From Actinobacteria bacterium UBA5176 (GTDB lineage: Bacteria > Actinomycetota > UBA4738): a DNA stretch of 22,366 nucleotides. The first letter of the stretch is position 1, and every line of letters begins with the position of its first letter. The position numbers were made by a program, and so were the translations under genes. Below the pieces are notes generated by a model. It searched no databases. It was not told the DNA's origin and saw only the letters and a list, made by a program, of their open reading frames with translations. This document shows positions 16,013 through 22,366 of this stretch, piece by piece. The stretch covers positions 61,325-83,690 of the forward strand of contig DHWS01000173.1 in assembly GCA_002413305.1 (NCBI GenBank). Reading direction: 5' to 3'.

Positions 16013-16309
16013 GTGTCTGCCCTTCTACTTCGGATTCCCGAGGTGGCCGAGCAACTCGGCCTGTCCACTGGGAAGGTCCGCGGTCTCATCGCCCGGGGTG
16101 AGCTCGAGAGCATCAAGATCGACAAGTCCCGCCGGATCCCGATCGGCGCGCTCGAGGAGTACGTAGCCCGGCTGCGCAACGCGGGGCGCGATCTGGCCGA
16201 GCGAACGAGGCGCGACCAAGGCCTCGATGCCCACGTGGCGGATCCATCGACTCTTCGCCAGGTCGCTGACCTCGTCACCCCGGCTGCAGAAGCGAAGGCG
16301 AGCGCCTAA
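16013..16309 (+). CDS. Excisionase-like helix-turn-helix protein, module A
   Basis: A 98-residue protein. LRIPEVAEQLGLSTGKVRGLIARGELESIKI followed by RRIPIGALEEYVARL (residues about 6-53) is the MerR-like HTH_17 / excisionase fold. Such small proteins act as recombination directionality factors or as element repressors. A charged tail of about 45 residues follows. The GTG at 16013 is chosen because AGGAGG (15997-16002) lies 10 bases ahead and homology begins at residue 5. The TAA shares a base with the next ATG (TAATG), so the two are coupled. Whether it directs excision by recombinase A or controls the replication gene cannot be told. Confidence 0.82.
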   Translation: MSALLLRIPEVAEQLGLSTGKVRGLIARGELESIKIDKSRRIPIGALEEYVARLRNAGRDLAERTRRDQGLDAHVADPSTLRQVADLVTPAAEAKASA

Positions 16310-17328
16310 TGGTCGCGCTCCCGCTCACGAAGCGGATACATGACCTCCTGCGGTGGGGTGACCATCAGCACCAGTACCGCTCAAGGTCCGAGCTCTTCAT
16401 GGCGGTGGTCACCGCGATGGTCAATGCTGGGTGGTCCGCAGAGAAGGCGTGGGACGTTCTCTCAGACCCTCACAACGCGGGCGGGGACTGCCTACGGGTC
16501 AGGAGCGACGGCCGCCCGCGCCGTCATGCCCGAGGGTACTTCCAGGCGACGTGGCGAAAAGCAGAGAAGTTCACCCGCGAGCGGCCAGCCTTCCGGGACC
16601 GGCCGACGGTGATGGAAGCGATTGTCCGGCTCCAGGAGGAGGCTCAGACCTCGCTGTGGAGCGGACGCGCTGGCGGGACCGACAGGGCAGTCCTAGAAGC
16701 CATGCTCCAGATCGCCCAGCGTTGCGGGAAAGTGCGATTCGGCGCCGCGGTGCGGGACGTCGCGGTCCTGGCCGGAGTGAGCCTGAGCACCGCCTCCGTT
16801 TCGCTTCGAAGGCTCCAGTCAGCCGGATGGATCCGGCGTGTGGCGAAAGCCGATGTCCGCAACGCCTCGACGTGGAGACTGCGGAAGGCTGCCGAACACT
16901 CATTCTCTGACTTGGCCCTTCCGGGTGCTCTGCTCCTCGCTCCCGATACGTTCTGCTGGGCAGCGCTCGGCTGGACGAAAGCCCGCGTGTACGAGGCGCT
17001 CGACTCCGAGCCGCGGCCAACGCGGGACCTTGCCGCCGCCTTCGCGATCTGCAGTCGGGCCATGCGAGGTCACCTGTCCCGCCTCGCCGAGTTCAACCTC
17101 GCCACCCGGACGCTCGACGGTTGGATCAAGGGCCCCGCCTCGGCGAGTGCCGTGGCGCTCGAACTTGGCACGGCAGGACGGCAGGCCCGACAACGGGACC
17201 GTCTCGAAACCGAGCGGATCCTCAGGCGCCAGCATCTTGCCGCGCGGAAGTCTCCCGAACACTCGCTCACGCGGCCCGAAGGGAGAACCGAGTGTTCGGG
17301 ACGCCTCCTCAAGGTGGTGGCTTCGTGA
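16309..17328 (+). CDS. Primase-associated / replication-type winged-helix protein, module A
   Basis: A 339-residue protein. The N-terminal TKRIHDLLRWG then YRSRSELFMAVVTAMVNAGWS (about 7-43) matches the segment that follows the catalytic core in actinobacterial primase/polymerase and Rep-type proteins of plasmids and phages. Two winged-helix units come next: about 147-190 (DVAVLAGVSLSTASVSLRRL) and 224-275 (DLAAAFAICSRAMRGHLSRL followed by LDGWIKG). No polymerase or ATPase motif is present, so this is more likely an origin-binding or regulatory protein than a primase. Its last 80 bases contain a perfect 13-bp inverted repeat (17253-17265 and 17289-17301). It is coupled to the upstream excisionase-like gene. 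Confidence 0.7.
   Translation: MVALPLTKRIHDLLRWGDHQHQYRSRSELFMAVVTAMVNAGWSAEKAWDVLSDPHNAGGDCLRVRSDGRPRRHARGYFQATWRKAEKFTRERPAFRDRPTVMEAIVRLQEEAQTSLWSGRAGGTDRAVLEAMLQIAQRCGKVRFGAAVRDVAVLAGVSLSTASVSLRRLQSAGWIRRVAKADVRNASTWRLRKAAEHSFSDLALPGALLLAPDTFCWAALGWTKARVYEALDSEPRPTRDLAAAFAICSRAMRGHLSRLAEFNLATRTLDGWIKGPASASAVALELGTAGRQARQRDRLETERILRRQHLAARKSPEHSLTRPEGRTECSGRLLKVVAS
17253..17301. repeat. Perfect 13-bp inverted repeat, module A
   Basis: TCCCGAACACTCG (17253-17265) and CGAGTGTTCGGGA (17289-17301) are exact reverse complements separated by 23 bases, inside the 3' end of the replication-type gene. It could be an operator, an origin element or an RNA hairpin. Confidence 0.75.
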
Positions 17329-17513
17329 CACGTGAGGATTGCTCCGGTGGCGGTGGCGACGTGAACCGGGGGGGGTGGGCCACGAACCGCGATCCCCTCC
17401 GCGCGAGTTCAGGCCCGCACAAACACAGCGAGTTGGCGTACCGCGACAGCCGCGCCAACCGCTCCCGAAGTGTTGCGCTTCACCGCCCGAAGGAGGCTGA
17501 AAGGTGCCGATGA
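17325..17513 (+). CDS. Possible small coupled ORF, module A
   Basis: A 62-codon frame from a GTG that overlaps the previous stop (GTGA) and ends 10 bases into the next gene. The product is Arg/Ser/Gly-rich and has no recognisable domain. It contains a 7-bp inverted repeat GTTGGCG (17432-17438) / CGCCAAC (17453-17459). The only support is the overlap geometry; the stretch may instead be a regulatory spacer. Confidence 0.25.
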   Translation: MTREDCSGGGGDVNRGGWATNRDPLRASSGPHKHSELAYRDSRANRSRSVALHRPKEAERCR

Positions 17514-18193
17514 CCTGCAAAGTCTGCGAATCGCCCGACCTCGCGGAGGTCGAAAGCTGGCGCGCCGATGGCGCGCCACTGCGGGCGATAGCGCGACAGT
17601 TCGGCTTGTCCAAGGACTCGCTCAGCCGTCACGTTCGAAGCGACCACGGCGGGGTCGGGCAGGTGATCCCGGTCGCTTCGAGGGGCGCGCTGCTCTCGCC
17701 AGACTTGACCGCCCGGGCGCACGCCTTGCTGGCCGCAAGCGATAGGGCCGTGCGAGAAGCCGAACACTCACCCGGCTCGTTGGGCCTGTTGCGCGCTCTT
17801 CGAGGCCACAGAGCAGCGTTGCGGAGCGCGATCTGGGCCCGAAAGGCCCCGGAAGGATCCTTCACCCCTGTCTCAGACGCGGATCGGGCCCAACTGGAGG
17901 CCAACTGGAAGAGGGCGGTTACCGCATTCGAGGGCACCGAGGGCCGACCCGGGCCACGGCTGATGGCGCTGCAAGGCTTGCGGGAGGCGCTCGACCAGCT
18001 GTTCAAGGCCTCGCCACCTTCCGGGGCGAAGCTGATCCGTTTCGCTCTCGTGTTCCCCGGCGGTCACGTCGAGCGAGGGGCGCCATTTTGGACGAGCAAC
18101 GCGCAGCTCATCGCGGCGGCGGAAGGCGGGAAGCCGATCTCGCTCGACCTCAGCTGGCCGGCCCCCGGCAGGGACAGGAATGGTGGCGGCTGA
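17504..18193 (+). CDS. Phage-type helix-turn-helix protein with N-terminal CxxC (terminase-small-subunit-like)
   Basis: A 229-residue protein. C5-x2-C8 in TCKVCESPDLAEVESW is followed by a helix-turn-helix (about 24-45, PLRAIARQFGLSKDSLSRHV). This is a common pattern in phage and ICE proteins of actinobacteria that resemble small terminase subunits or DNA-binding regulators. The middle (about 65-150) is helical, and the C-terminal 60 residues have no family I know. The GTG at 17504 is chosen because AGGAGG (17491-17496) is 7 bases away, against 13 for the ATG at 17510. Its stop lies 13 bases before the ancestral start of recombinase B, and no large terminase gene follows. Either module A ends here or module B inserted at this point. 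Confidence 0.65.
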   Translation: MPMTCKVCESPDLAEVESWRADGAPLRAIARQFGLSKDSLSRHVRSDHGGVGQVIPVASRGALLSPDLTARAHALLAASDRAVREAEHSPGSLGLLRALRGHRAALRSAIWARKAPEGSFTPVSDADRAQLEANWKRAVTAFEGTEGRPGPRLMALQGLREALDQLFKASPPSGAKLIRFALVFPGGHVERGAPFWTSNAQLIAAAEGGKPISLDLSWPAPGRDRNGGG

Positions 18194-18206
18194 GAAAGGG
18201 GACCGA

Positions 18207-19566
18207 ATGACGAGGAGCTCGCCACGCCGACGAGCTCGGCGTCCGCCGTCAGGAGAGGCTCTGCAGGGACCTCGCCGTGGCCCGGGGCTGGGAGGTCGCC
18301 GGCGTGTACGCCGACAACGACCTGTCCGCATATAACGGGAAGCGCCGGCCCGCCTACGAGGCGCTCCTGGCCGACGTGGCGGCACGGAGGATCGCTGGCG
18401 TCCTGGCCTATCACCCCGACCGCCTCTACCGTCACCCCCGGGACCTGGAGCGGTTCGTGGAGACGGTCGAAGCCGCGGGGGCGGCCGTGGCCACGGTGAC
18501 GGCGGGGGAGCTGGACCTGGCCACGGCGTCGGGGCGGATGGTGGCCCGGATGCTCGGCGCGGCGGCCCGGTACGAGTCCGAACACAAGAGCGAGCGCCAG
18601 AAGGCGAAGCACGCGGAGCTGGCGGCCGCAGGGAAGGGCCGGGGCGGAGGCACCCGGCCGTTCGGCTTCAACGAGGACCGGGTGAGCATCCGGGAGGACG
18701 AGGCCGAGCTAGTCCGGGAGGCGGCAGGGCACATCCTCGGGGGCGGGTCGCTGCGCTCGCTCCATCGCCAGTGGACCGAGAAGGGACTGCTCAGCCCGGC
18801 CGGGACGCCCTGGGCGAAGCAATCAATCCGCCGCCTGCTCCTGTCGGCCAGGATCGCCGGGCTGCGGGCTCATCACGGTGTCGTCGTGGCAGAGGCCGAC
18901 TGGCCAGCCATCATCACGCGCGAGGAGCACGAGGCCCTACGATCCGTCCTGATGGCCCCCGAACGCGACCGGCGGAAGGAACCGGCCCGGCGAAAGTACC
19001 TCCTGACCGCCGGGGTAGCGCGTTGCGGGAAGTGTGGCGCCGGCCTGGTGGCCCGTCCGAACGACCGCCACGACCGCCGGTACATCTGCTCCCGCGACCG
19101 CGGTGGATGCGGTGGGTGCTTCATCATGGCCGAACCGCTCGAGGACTTCATGCGGGAGGCCGTGACCCTGGTCATGGCAGGCCCCGCGTTCGACAGGGCG
19201 CGGCAGGCGGTCGCCGTTGACTCCCGGGCAGGTGCGGAGCTGGCCGCCGCTGAGCGCCGCCTGGAGCAGCTCGCGGACGCCTACGCGGAGGGCCAGATCG
19301 GGCTAGAGGCCTACGAACGTGGGACGGCGAAGCTCCAGGCCCGGTTAGCGGAGCTCCGGCGCGAGGCGGCAGCTGAGGCCTCCGGCGTGGTCGCTCGGAA
19401 GCTCCCGGCAGGAGACACGGCCCTGCGCGCGTGGTGGGATCGGGCCAGCGTCGAGGAGCAGGCCGAGGTCGTGGGCTTAGTGGTGGAGTCCATCATGATC
19501 GGGCCGGGCGTCCGGGGATTTAACCGGTTCGATCCGAGGCCGGTGCAGATCCTGTGGCGGGTCTAG
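18207..19566 (+). pseudogene. Large serine recombinase, module B, lacking N-terminal catalytic segment
   Basis: From GTG 18277 the frame encodes 429 residues closely matching recombinase A from ARGWEV to the final ILWRV. It includes HPDRLYRH, the recombinase domain, the zinc ribbon (RCGKCG and ICSRDRGGCGGC) and the coiled-coil. What is missing is the first strand with the YLRIS nucleophile. Upstream, AAAGGGGACCGA then ATG at 18207 aligns with the RBS and start of gene A. Between that ATG and the LGV codons there are only 28 bases against 63 in A, a net loss of 35, which shifts the frame. In the recombinase frame a TGA at 18208-18210 closes the way to any earlier start, and there is no start codon before 18277. 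It cannot be catalytic by itself. Confidence 0.85.
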
Positions 19567-19973
19567 AACGCCATCACCACAGAGCCGTCGGATCGGACGG
19601 TTACAGGTTGGGCGCCCAGTTGGTCCGCTCGGCGCTTCTCATTGGAACCGCACGTACAGTGCTTGCGCAGGTACGTGGTGCGGTCCCAGGTCTCAGCTCT
19701 CAGGCCACGCTGGCTCCTAGGGCCGTTGTCCCGCTTCTCGGAGCGTGGGTCCGGGTGAATGGAGCGCGTGGAGCGCGTGGTTGACATCAGTCCGCCGATG
19801 GACTGCAAGGTCACGTATGGTGGGCCCTCTTCGGCCACGCTTGCGTGATACCGGCCGAGGCTGTCGCCACACCGGTGGCAGACAACCTCGATTTCGCGGC
19901 CGAGAACGAGCTGGCAGATGGGGCAGAGGTCCCTCAGCCCGGCGAGGCCGGCCAGCTCAGATGCTTGCAGCAT
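19563..19973 (-). CDS. Cys-rich ORF convergent with recombinase B, unknown
   Basis: A 136-residue protein from an ATG at 19973, with GGGGG just before the ATG and TATGGT about 15 bases upstream. The N-terminus has two CxxC pairs, C17-P-I-C20 and C32-H-R-C35, forming a zinc ribbon. The C-terminus has KHCTCGS (C106, C108). The stop overlaps the recombinase stop within CTAG (19563-19566), mirroring the ORF at 15498-15878 beside recombinase A. The frame is open further to 20180, but homology and motifs support the shorter form. The middle is Arg/Ser/Thr-rich. Its place suggests a role tied to the recombinase, perhaps accessory or regulatory, but nothing in the sequence proves it. Confidence 0.6.
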   Translation of the reverse strand: MLQASELAGLAGLRDLCPICQLVLGREIEVVCHRCGDSLGRYHASVAEEGPPYVTLQSIGGLMSTTRSTRSIHPDPRSEKRDNGPRSQRGLRAETWDRTTYLRKHCTCGSNEKRRADQLGAQPVTVRSDGSVVMAF

Positions 19974-20126
19974 GGCCCCCACGCCCGTACCATACCGCTC
20001 GACAACGACTAACCCTCGCAACGGGCGTTTCGCCTGACGGGGGCGGCGGCCCGAAAGTACGCCGAGCGCCACGGGCACAACCGGTCGGCTCCTGGGAGAT
20101 GGAGTGGCCGGGGAGACGGTGCCCAG

Positions 20127-20390
20127 ATGGCAAGTCAACTCCTCAAGGCCGCGGAAGTCGCGGAAATCCTCGGGCTCCATTCCAGGACCCCCTACGATCT
20201 GGCGCGGGACGGGCTACTGCCAGTCGTCCGGCTGTCGCGCCGAGCAGTGAGATTCCGCCGCGAGGACGTCGAGCAGTTCATCCGTGATCACCTCGTCACG
20301 GCCTCCCGGGCGGCGCAAGGCCTCCCCGATCACGTCGAGGACAAGGACGTCCTCGGTCGCGTCGCTGGCATGGTGGGAGGGACGCCGTGA
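20127..20390 (+). CDS. Excisionase-like helix-turn-helix protein, module B
   Basis: An 87-residue protein. LLKAAEVAEILGLHSRTPYDLARDGLLPVVRL then AVRFRREDVEQFIRDHL (residues about 5-55) is the HTH_17/excisionase fold, closer to the canonical form than the module A copy. GGGGAGA (20110-20116) lies 10 bases before the ATG. The TGA overlaps a GTG (20387), and a hairpin follows within 12 bases. By position it matches the module A excisionase-like gene. It may direct excision or repress the element. Confidence 0.85.
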   Translation: MASQLLKAAEVAEILGLHSRTPYDLARDGLLPVVRLSRRAVRFRREDVEQFIRDHLVTASRAAQGLPDHVEDKDVLGRVAGMVGGTP

Positions 20391-20587
20391 CCCCACGACA
20401 AAGCCCCCCACCCGAGGTGGAGGGCTCCGCGGACTGCCGCCCAGACAATCAATCTGATAGTACCTCACGGCTCCGCCCGATTTCGGGATGGTGCAGGCGC
20501 CGAGGAGGCTTTCTTCCCTGCGTTCTCTACGTCGGCCGGTGTATCCACTGTCGGCGCCTGGCCGTCCCGGATCGGATGGCGTCATGA
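20387..20587 (+). CDS. Possible small coupled Cys-containing ORF, module B
   Basis: A 66-codon frame whose GTG overlaps the upstream stop and whose TGA overlaps the ATG of the RepA-like gene (ATGA). It contains CRRRGGFLPC and RCIHCRRLA. A strong hairpin (20402-20426) and an AT-rich patch near 20446-20463 lie inside it, so the stretch may instead be a terminator and promoter region. The overlaps are the only support. Confidence 0.25.
   Translation: MTPRQSPPPEVEGSADCRPDNQSDSTSRLRPISGWCRRRGGFLPCVLYVGRCIHCRRLAVPDRMAS
20402..20426 (+). terminator. Terminator-like hairpin after the module B excisionase-like gene
   Basis: The arms AGCCCCCCACC and GGTGGAGGGCT pair at 10 of 11 positions around a CGA loop. 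It is preceded by ACAA and has the shape of actinophage terminators, but the U-tract is missing. Confidence 0.45.
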
Positions 20588-21774
20588 GCGCCGTGCCGGC
20601 GACAGGGACGATCCCACAGCACGCCTTCCGAGCCGACGATAACGAGTTCGCGTGCACCGACTGCGGCTTCCAGGAGGAGCACCTATCACATGGCCAATCG
20701 AGCTGGGCGCCGAGCCACATCGACGCCCCTCGCGACCACGTCGCCGCAGAGATTGGGCAGCAGCGGCTCGGCGCCATCTCCCGCGCTGCATCGCTCGCCA
20801 TCATCGACCAGCGCCCGCCGCGGTACGTGGTCGACGGGATCCTCGCATCGGACGAGTACGGCGTGCTGGCGGGCCCGAAGGGGATCGGGAAGTCGCTCCT
20901 GCTGGACGACATGGCCGTCAACGTGGCGCTCGGCACTCCTTGGCTGGGCCGGTTCCCGACTGAACAGGGAACCGCGCTCATCCTGTCGTCCGAGGACTCT
21001 AGGGCGCGGCAGTGGCGCCGGGCCGATGCTATCGCCAGGTCAGCGGGTCATGCCCCCGACGAGCTCGAAGGCGCGCTGTTCATCCATCCGGTGTCGTTCA
21101 ACGTGGTCGCGGATCTGAAGCGCTTGGAGGCCGAGCTGGACGCGATCCGGCCCGCCCTGGTGGTCCTCGACCCGGCGTACAGGTACATGGCCGGCGTCCG
21201 GGGCCAGCTCTTCGACATGGGGGCCGTCCTGACCCCACTGCAGGAGGCGTGCACGGGCAGGGGCGCCGCGCTGGTGGTTGGTCATCACTTCAACCGCCGA
21301 GAGGGCGCCCAGCGCGAGGAACGTATCTCCGGGGCCGGCCTGCTCGAATGGGCGCGTGTGGTGGTCACAGTCGACGGCCCGCCGCGCCGTGACGAGGATC
21401 CGAACGTCACCCTCACCATCGACATCACCGGCAACAGCATCGACCCGTTGTCCTTCCAGGTCGGCCGCTTCCTGGAGGCGATCGAGCAGGGCCCCAACCC
21501 CGAGCTGTGCTACGCGGCAGAGGTCATCGCCGAGGGTTCCGGGGCGCGCGAGGCGAGGACCTTGACCGCCCGGGAACGGGTTCAGGCGGCGTTGAGCCAT
21601 CGCATCGAAAGCGCCATGACGGTGAAGGAGCTCGGGCTCCTCATCGCCAAGGACGCGACCGGCCGGGGCGGGCTCAAGGCCGACACGATCCGCAAGGTAC
21701 TGAACCGCGACCTGAAGGACGTGGTCCACCGCATCGGCGAAGGGTCCGACGTCCGGTGGTGGTGGCCCGAATGA
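20584..21774 (+). CDS. RepA-like AAA ATPase, module B
   Basis: A 396-residue P-loop ATPase of the RepA/RecA-like hexameric helicase-loader group (AAA_25 type). The N-terminal FACTDCGFQEEHLSH (C24-x2-C27, H33, H36) is a small zinc knuckle seen in actinophage proteins. The ATPase core starts at YVVDGILASDEYGVLAGPKGIGKS, with Walker A GPKGIGKS at 97-104. LILSSEDS and ALVVLDPAYRYM (Walker B) follow, then a sensor-like LVVGHHFNR. The C-terminal 80 residues resemble a winged helix (VKELGLLIAKDATGRGGLKADTIRKVL). It probably supports element replication. ATG 20584 overlaps an upstream TGA, with only a weak RBS. The stop overlaps ATG 21771. Confidence 0.85.
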   Translation: MSAVPATGTIPQHAFRADDNEFACTDCGFQEEHLSHGQSSWAPSHIDAPRDHVAAEIGQQRLGAISRAASLAIIDQRPPRYVVDGILASDEYGVLAGPKGIGKSLLLDDMAVNVALGTPWLGRFPTEQGTALILSSEDSRARQWRRADAIARSAGHAPDELEGALFIHPVSFNVVADLKRLEAELDAIRPALVVLDPAYRYMAGVRGQLFDMGAVLTPLQEACTGRGAALVVGHHFNRREGAQREERISGAGLLEWARVVVTVDGPPRRDEDPNVTLTIDITGNSIDPLSFQVGRFLEAIEQGPNPELCYAAEVIAEGSGAREARTLTARERVQAALSHRIESAMTVKELGLLIAKDATGRGGLKADTIRKVLNRDLKDVVHRIGEGSDVRWWWPE

Positions 21775-22064
21775 GGGCGGGACAAGCGCCCGGGACAAGG
21801 CGGGACAAGGCGGGACAAGGCATGCCGCACCGGAGGACCGGGACAACCGGGGGCCCTGGTAAGGGTCCCGGTGCCTGTCCCGGTGTCCTGTCCCGCCGAT
21901 GCGTGGGAGCGGGACAGGACGGGACAAGCGAAGAGGGCCACCCCCCTGGCGGGGGACCCCCCGATCCCCTGCGAACCGGCAAGCCCGCCTGCAGGGATAC
22001 CGGGCCCGGGTTCCGGCGGCGTTTTGCGGGGTTTCTCGGATTTCTGAGAATGGATTTGCTATGA
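21771..22064 (+). CDS. Possible 97-residue ORF overlapping repeat cluster, doubtful
   Basis: The frame begins at an ATG that overlaps the RepA-like stop (ATGA) and runs 97 codons. The product is very rich in Gly, Pro and Arg, and its first half is made by the GGGACAAG repeats (RRDKAGQG). I see no domain. The repeats and dyads look more like the reason the sequence exists than the protein does, but a repeat-encoded tail is possible because similar ATPase genes may carry such tails. Confidence 0.2.
   Translation: MRAGQAPGTRRDKAGQGMPHRRTGTTGGPGKGPGACPGVLSRRCVGAGQDGTSEEGHPPGGGPPDPLRTGKPACRDTGPGFRRRFAGFLGFLRMDLL
21779..21928. repeat. GGGACAAG iteron-like cluster, module B
   Basis: GGGACAAG occurs at 21779-21786, 21792-21799, 21802-21809, 21812-21819 and 21921-21928. 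GGGACAA also occurs at 21840-21846 and GGGACAG at 21911-21917. The inverted form CTGTCCC is at 21875-21881 and 21888-21894. Three copies are set 10 bases apart, one helical turn. The cluster begins right after the RepA-like stop. Confidence 0.75.
21885..21920. repeat. Perfect 11-bp inverted repeat, module B
   Basis: GTCCTGTCCCG (21885-21895) and CGGGACAGGAC (21910-21920) are exact reverse complements with a 14-base loop, inside the GGGACA cluster. A second, imperfect hairpin lies just before it (21847-21871, CCGGG...CCCT GGTA AGGG...CCCGG). Confidence 0.75.
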
Positions 22065-22272
22065 GACGCAACAATCACGGAACAGCCGCCAGGATGGGGC
22101 CCTCTGACCAGCACAAATAGGCCGTGACCAGCGCTAACAGAACCCCCAGCGCGCCGGGTATTGCGTTGGGCTATACATCGCCGGTTGTTGTCCCTGGCAA
22201 CATTGCCGGGGGGCCTTTCGCGCCGTTTGGGCCCCGTTTCGGCGCATTGTGCCCCGTGCGAGAATGGATTTG
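22046..22272 (+). repeat. 13-bp direct repeat GAGAATGGATTTG
   Basis: Exact copies at 22046-22058 and 22260-22272, 214 bases apart, bracket the AT-richer part of the gap before the ParB-like gene. The second ends 8 bases before that gene's ATG. Confidence 0.6.
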
Positions 22273-22280
22273 AGTCCGGG
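22065..22280 (+). other. Noncoding region before ParB-like gene
   Basis: No convincing gene is seen. The stretch holds the TGACCAGC pair, a GTTG/CAAC palindrome near 22186-22200, a TATACA hexamer (22172-22177) without a clear -35, and the second copy of the 13-bp direct repeat. Together with 21779-21928 it forms a repeat-rich gap of about 500 bases, a candidate origin. Confidence 0.4.
22105..22140 (+). repeat. TGACCAGC pair spaced 20 bp
   Basis: Copies at 22105-22112 and 22125-22132, exactly two helical turns apart. The similarity extends to 13 of 16 bases (TGACCAGCnCnAAnAG). Confidence 0.5.
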
Positions 22281-22366
22281 ATGACGCTCCGAGACCGCAT
22301 CATCGACCTCCGGCGCGTACCCGTCGATGAGCTACGGGCGAATCCGAAGAACTGGCGCCGCCACCC
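22281..22366 (+). CDS. N-terminus of ParB-like / DNA-methylase-associated protein (partial)
   Basis: The frame opens at ATG 22281 and runs off the window after 28 full codons. MTLRDRIIDLRRV, then VDELRANPKNWRRHP, is the typical start of phage and plasmid ParB-like nuclease-domain proteins, often fused to or paired with a DNA methyltransferase (the NPxNWRxHP motif). The rest of the domain lies outside, so partition protein, nuclease and modification enzyme remain open. No strong Shine-Dalgarno is seen before the start. Confidence 0.65.
   Translation, partial: MTLRDRIIDLRRVPVDELRANPKNWRRH

Larger units (their letters stand above)
16892..17769. repeat. CCGAACACTC repeats, module A (four copies)
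   Basis: The 10-mer occurs at 16892-16901, 17255-17264 and 17760-17769 on the plus strand and inverted at 17290-17299. I see no exact copy elsewhere in the window. The three direct copies each encode EHS in the same codon phase in two different genes. They could be protein-binding iterons or a conserved peptide motif. Confidence 0.6.

Noticed and set aside
14100..18206. att direct repeats flanking module A
   Set aside because: By eye the sequences before the two recombinases share only the RBS and ATG region; no common core was found.
22061..22120. A 19-codon frame with an ATGA overlap
   Set aside because: Too short and without a ribosome binding site; the overlap is probably chance.
14131..22366. 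CRISPR array
   Set aside because: The repeats present are 8-13 bases without regular spacer lengths.
1..22366. tRNA genes as integration targets
   Set aside because: No cloverleaf or TTCGA-type T-arm with an acceptor stem was seen; large serine recombinases often use protein genes instead.

Overview
The window is high-GC bacterial DNA and most likely comes from an uncultured member of the Actinomycetota. The signs are GTG/TTG starts, many 4-base start/stop overlaps, TANNNT -10 boxes placed 9-11 bases before start codons that lack a Shine-Dalgarno, and a housekeeping gene set that fits this group. I cannot name the lineage below phylum from the sequence alone. There is no CRISPR array, rRNA or tRNA that I can recognise.

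Positions 1-14099 look like ordinary chromosome. On the plus strand come the end of a CorC/HlyC-type CBS-domain protein, cdd, recO, uppS, a gamma-glutamylcyclotransferase-like gene, glyQS, a small two-helix membrane protein and a lipoprotein with a HELTH zinc-peptidase motif. A minus-strand block follows: a GH15 glycosidase, a YgfZ/GcvT-like folate-binding protein and a bicupin. It converges on the lipoprotein gene at a hairpin (5752-5773) that spans both stop codons. Divergent from the GH15 gene is ppdK, followed by two secreted-protein genes, a beta-propeller-like protein and an 89-residue basic peptide.

Positions 14131-22366 look like mobile DNA and appear to be two related integrative modules in tandem. 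Each module runs in the same order: a large serine recombinase; a small Cys-containing ORF on the opposite strand whose stop codon overlaps the recombinase stop; an excisionase-like helix-turn-helix gene; and a replication-type gene (a primase-associated winged-helix protein in module A, a RepA-like AAA ATPase in module B). Module A (14131-18193) has an intact recombinase. Module B's recombinase (from 18207) has lost its N-terminus and catalytic serine through a net 35-base loss after its ancestral ATG, so B is probably defective or dependent on A. Each module also carries short repeated motifs and a perfect long inverted repeat at the end of its replication gene: CCGAACACTC with a 13-bp dyad in A, and GGGACAAG with an 11-bp dyad in B. 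These are candidate replication or partition sites. The window ends inside the N-terminus of a ParB-like or DNA-methylase-associated protein.

The most interesting points are the parallel two-module layout with convergent zinc-type ORFs, the repeat and dyad clusters, the decapitated second recombinase, and two substitutions in housekeeping enzymes: the Thr next to the PPDK catalytic His is Asn, and the GGCT catalytic Glu position is His.
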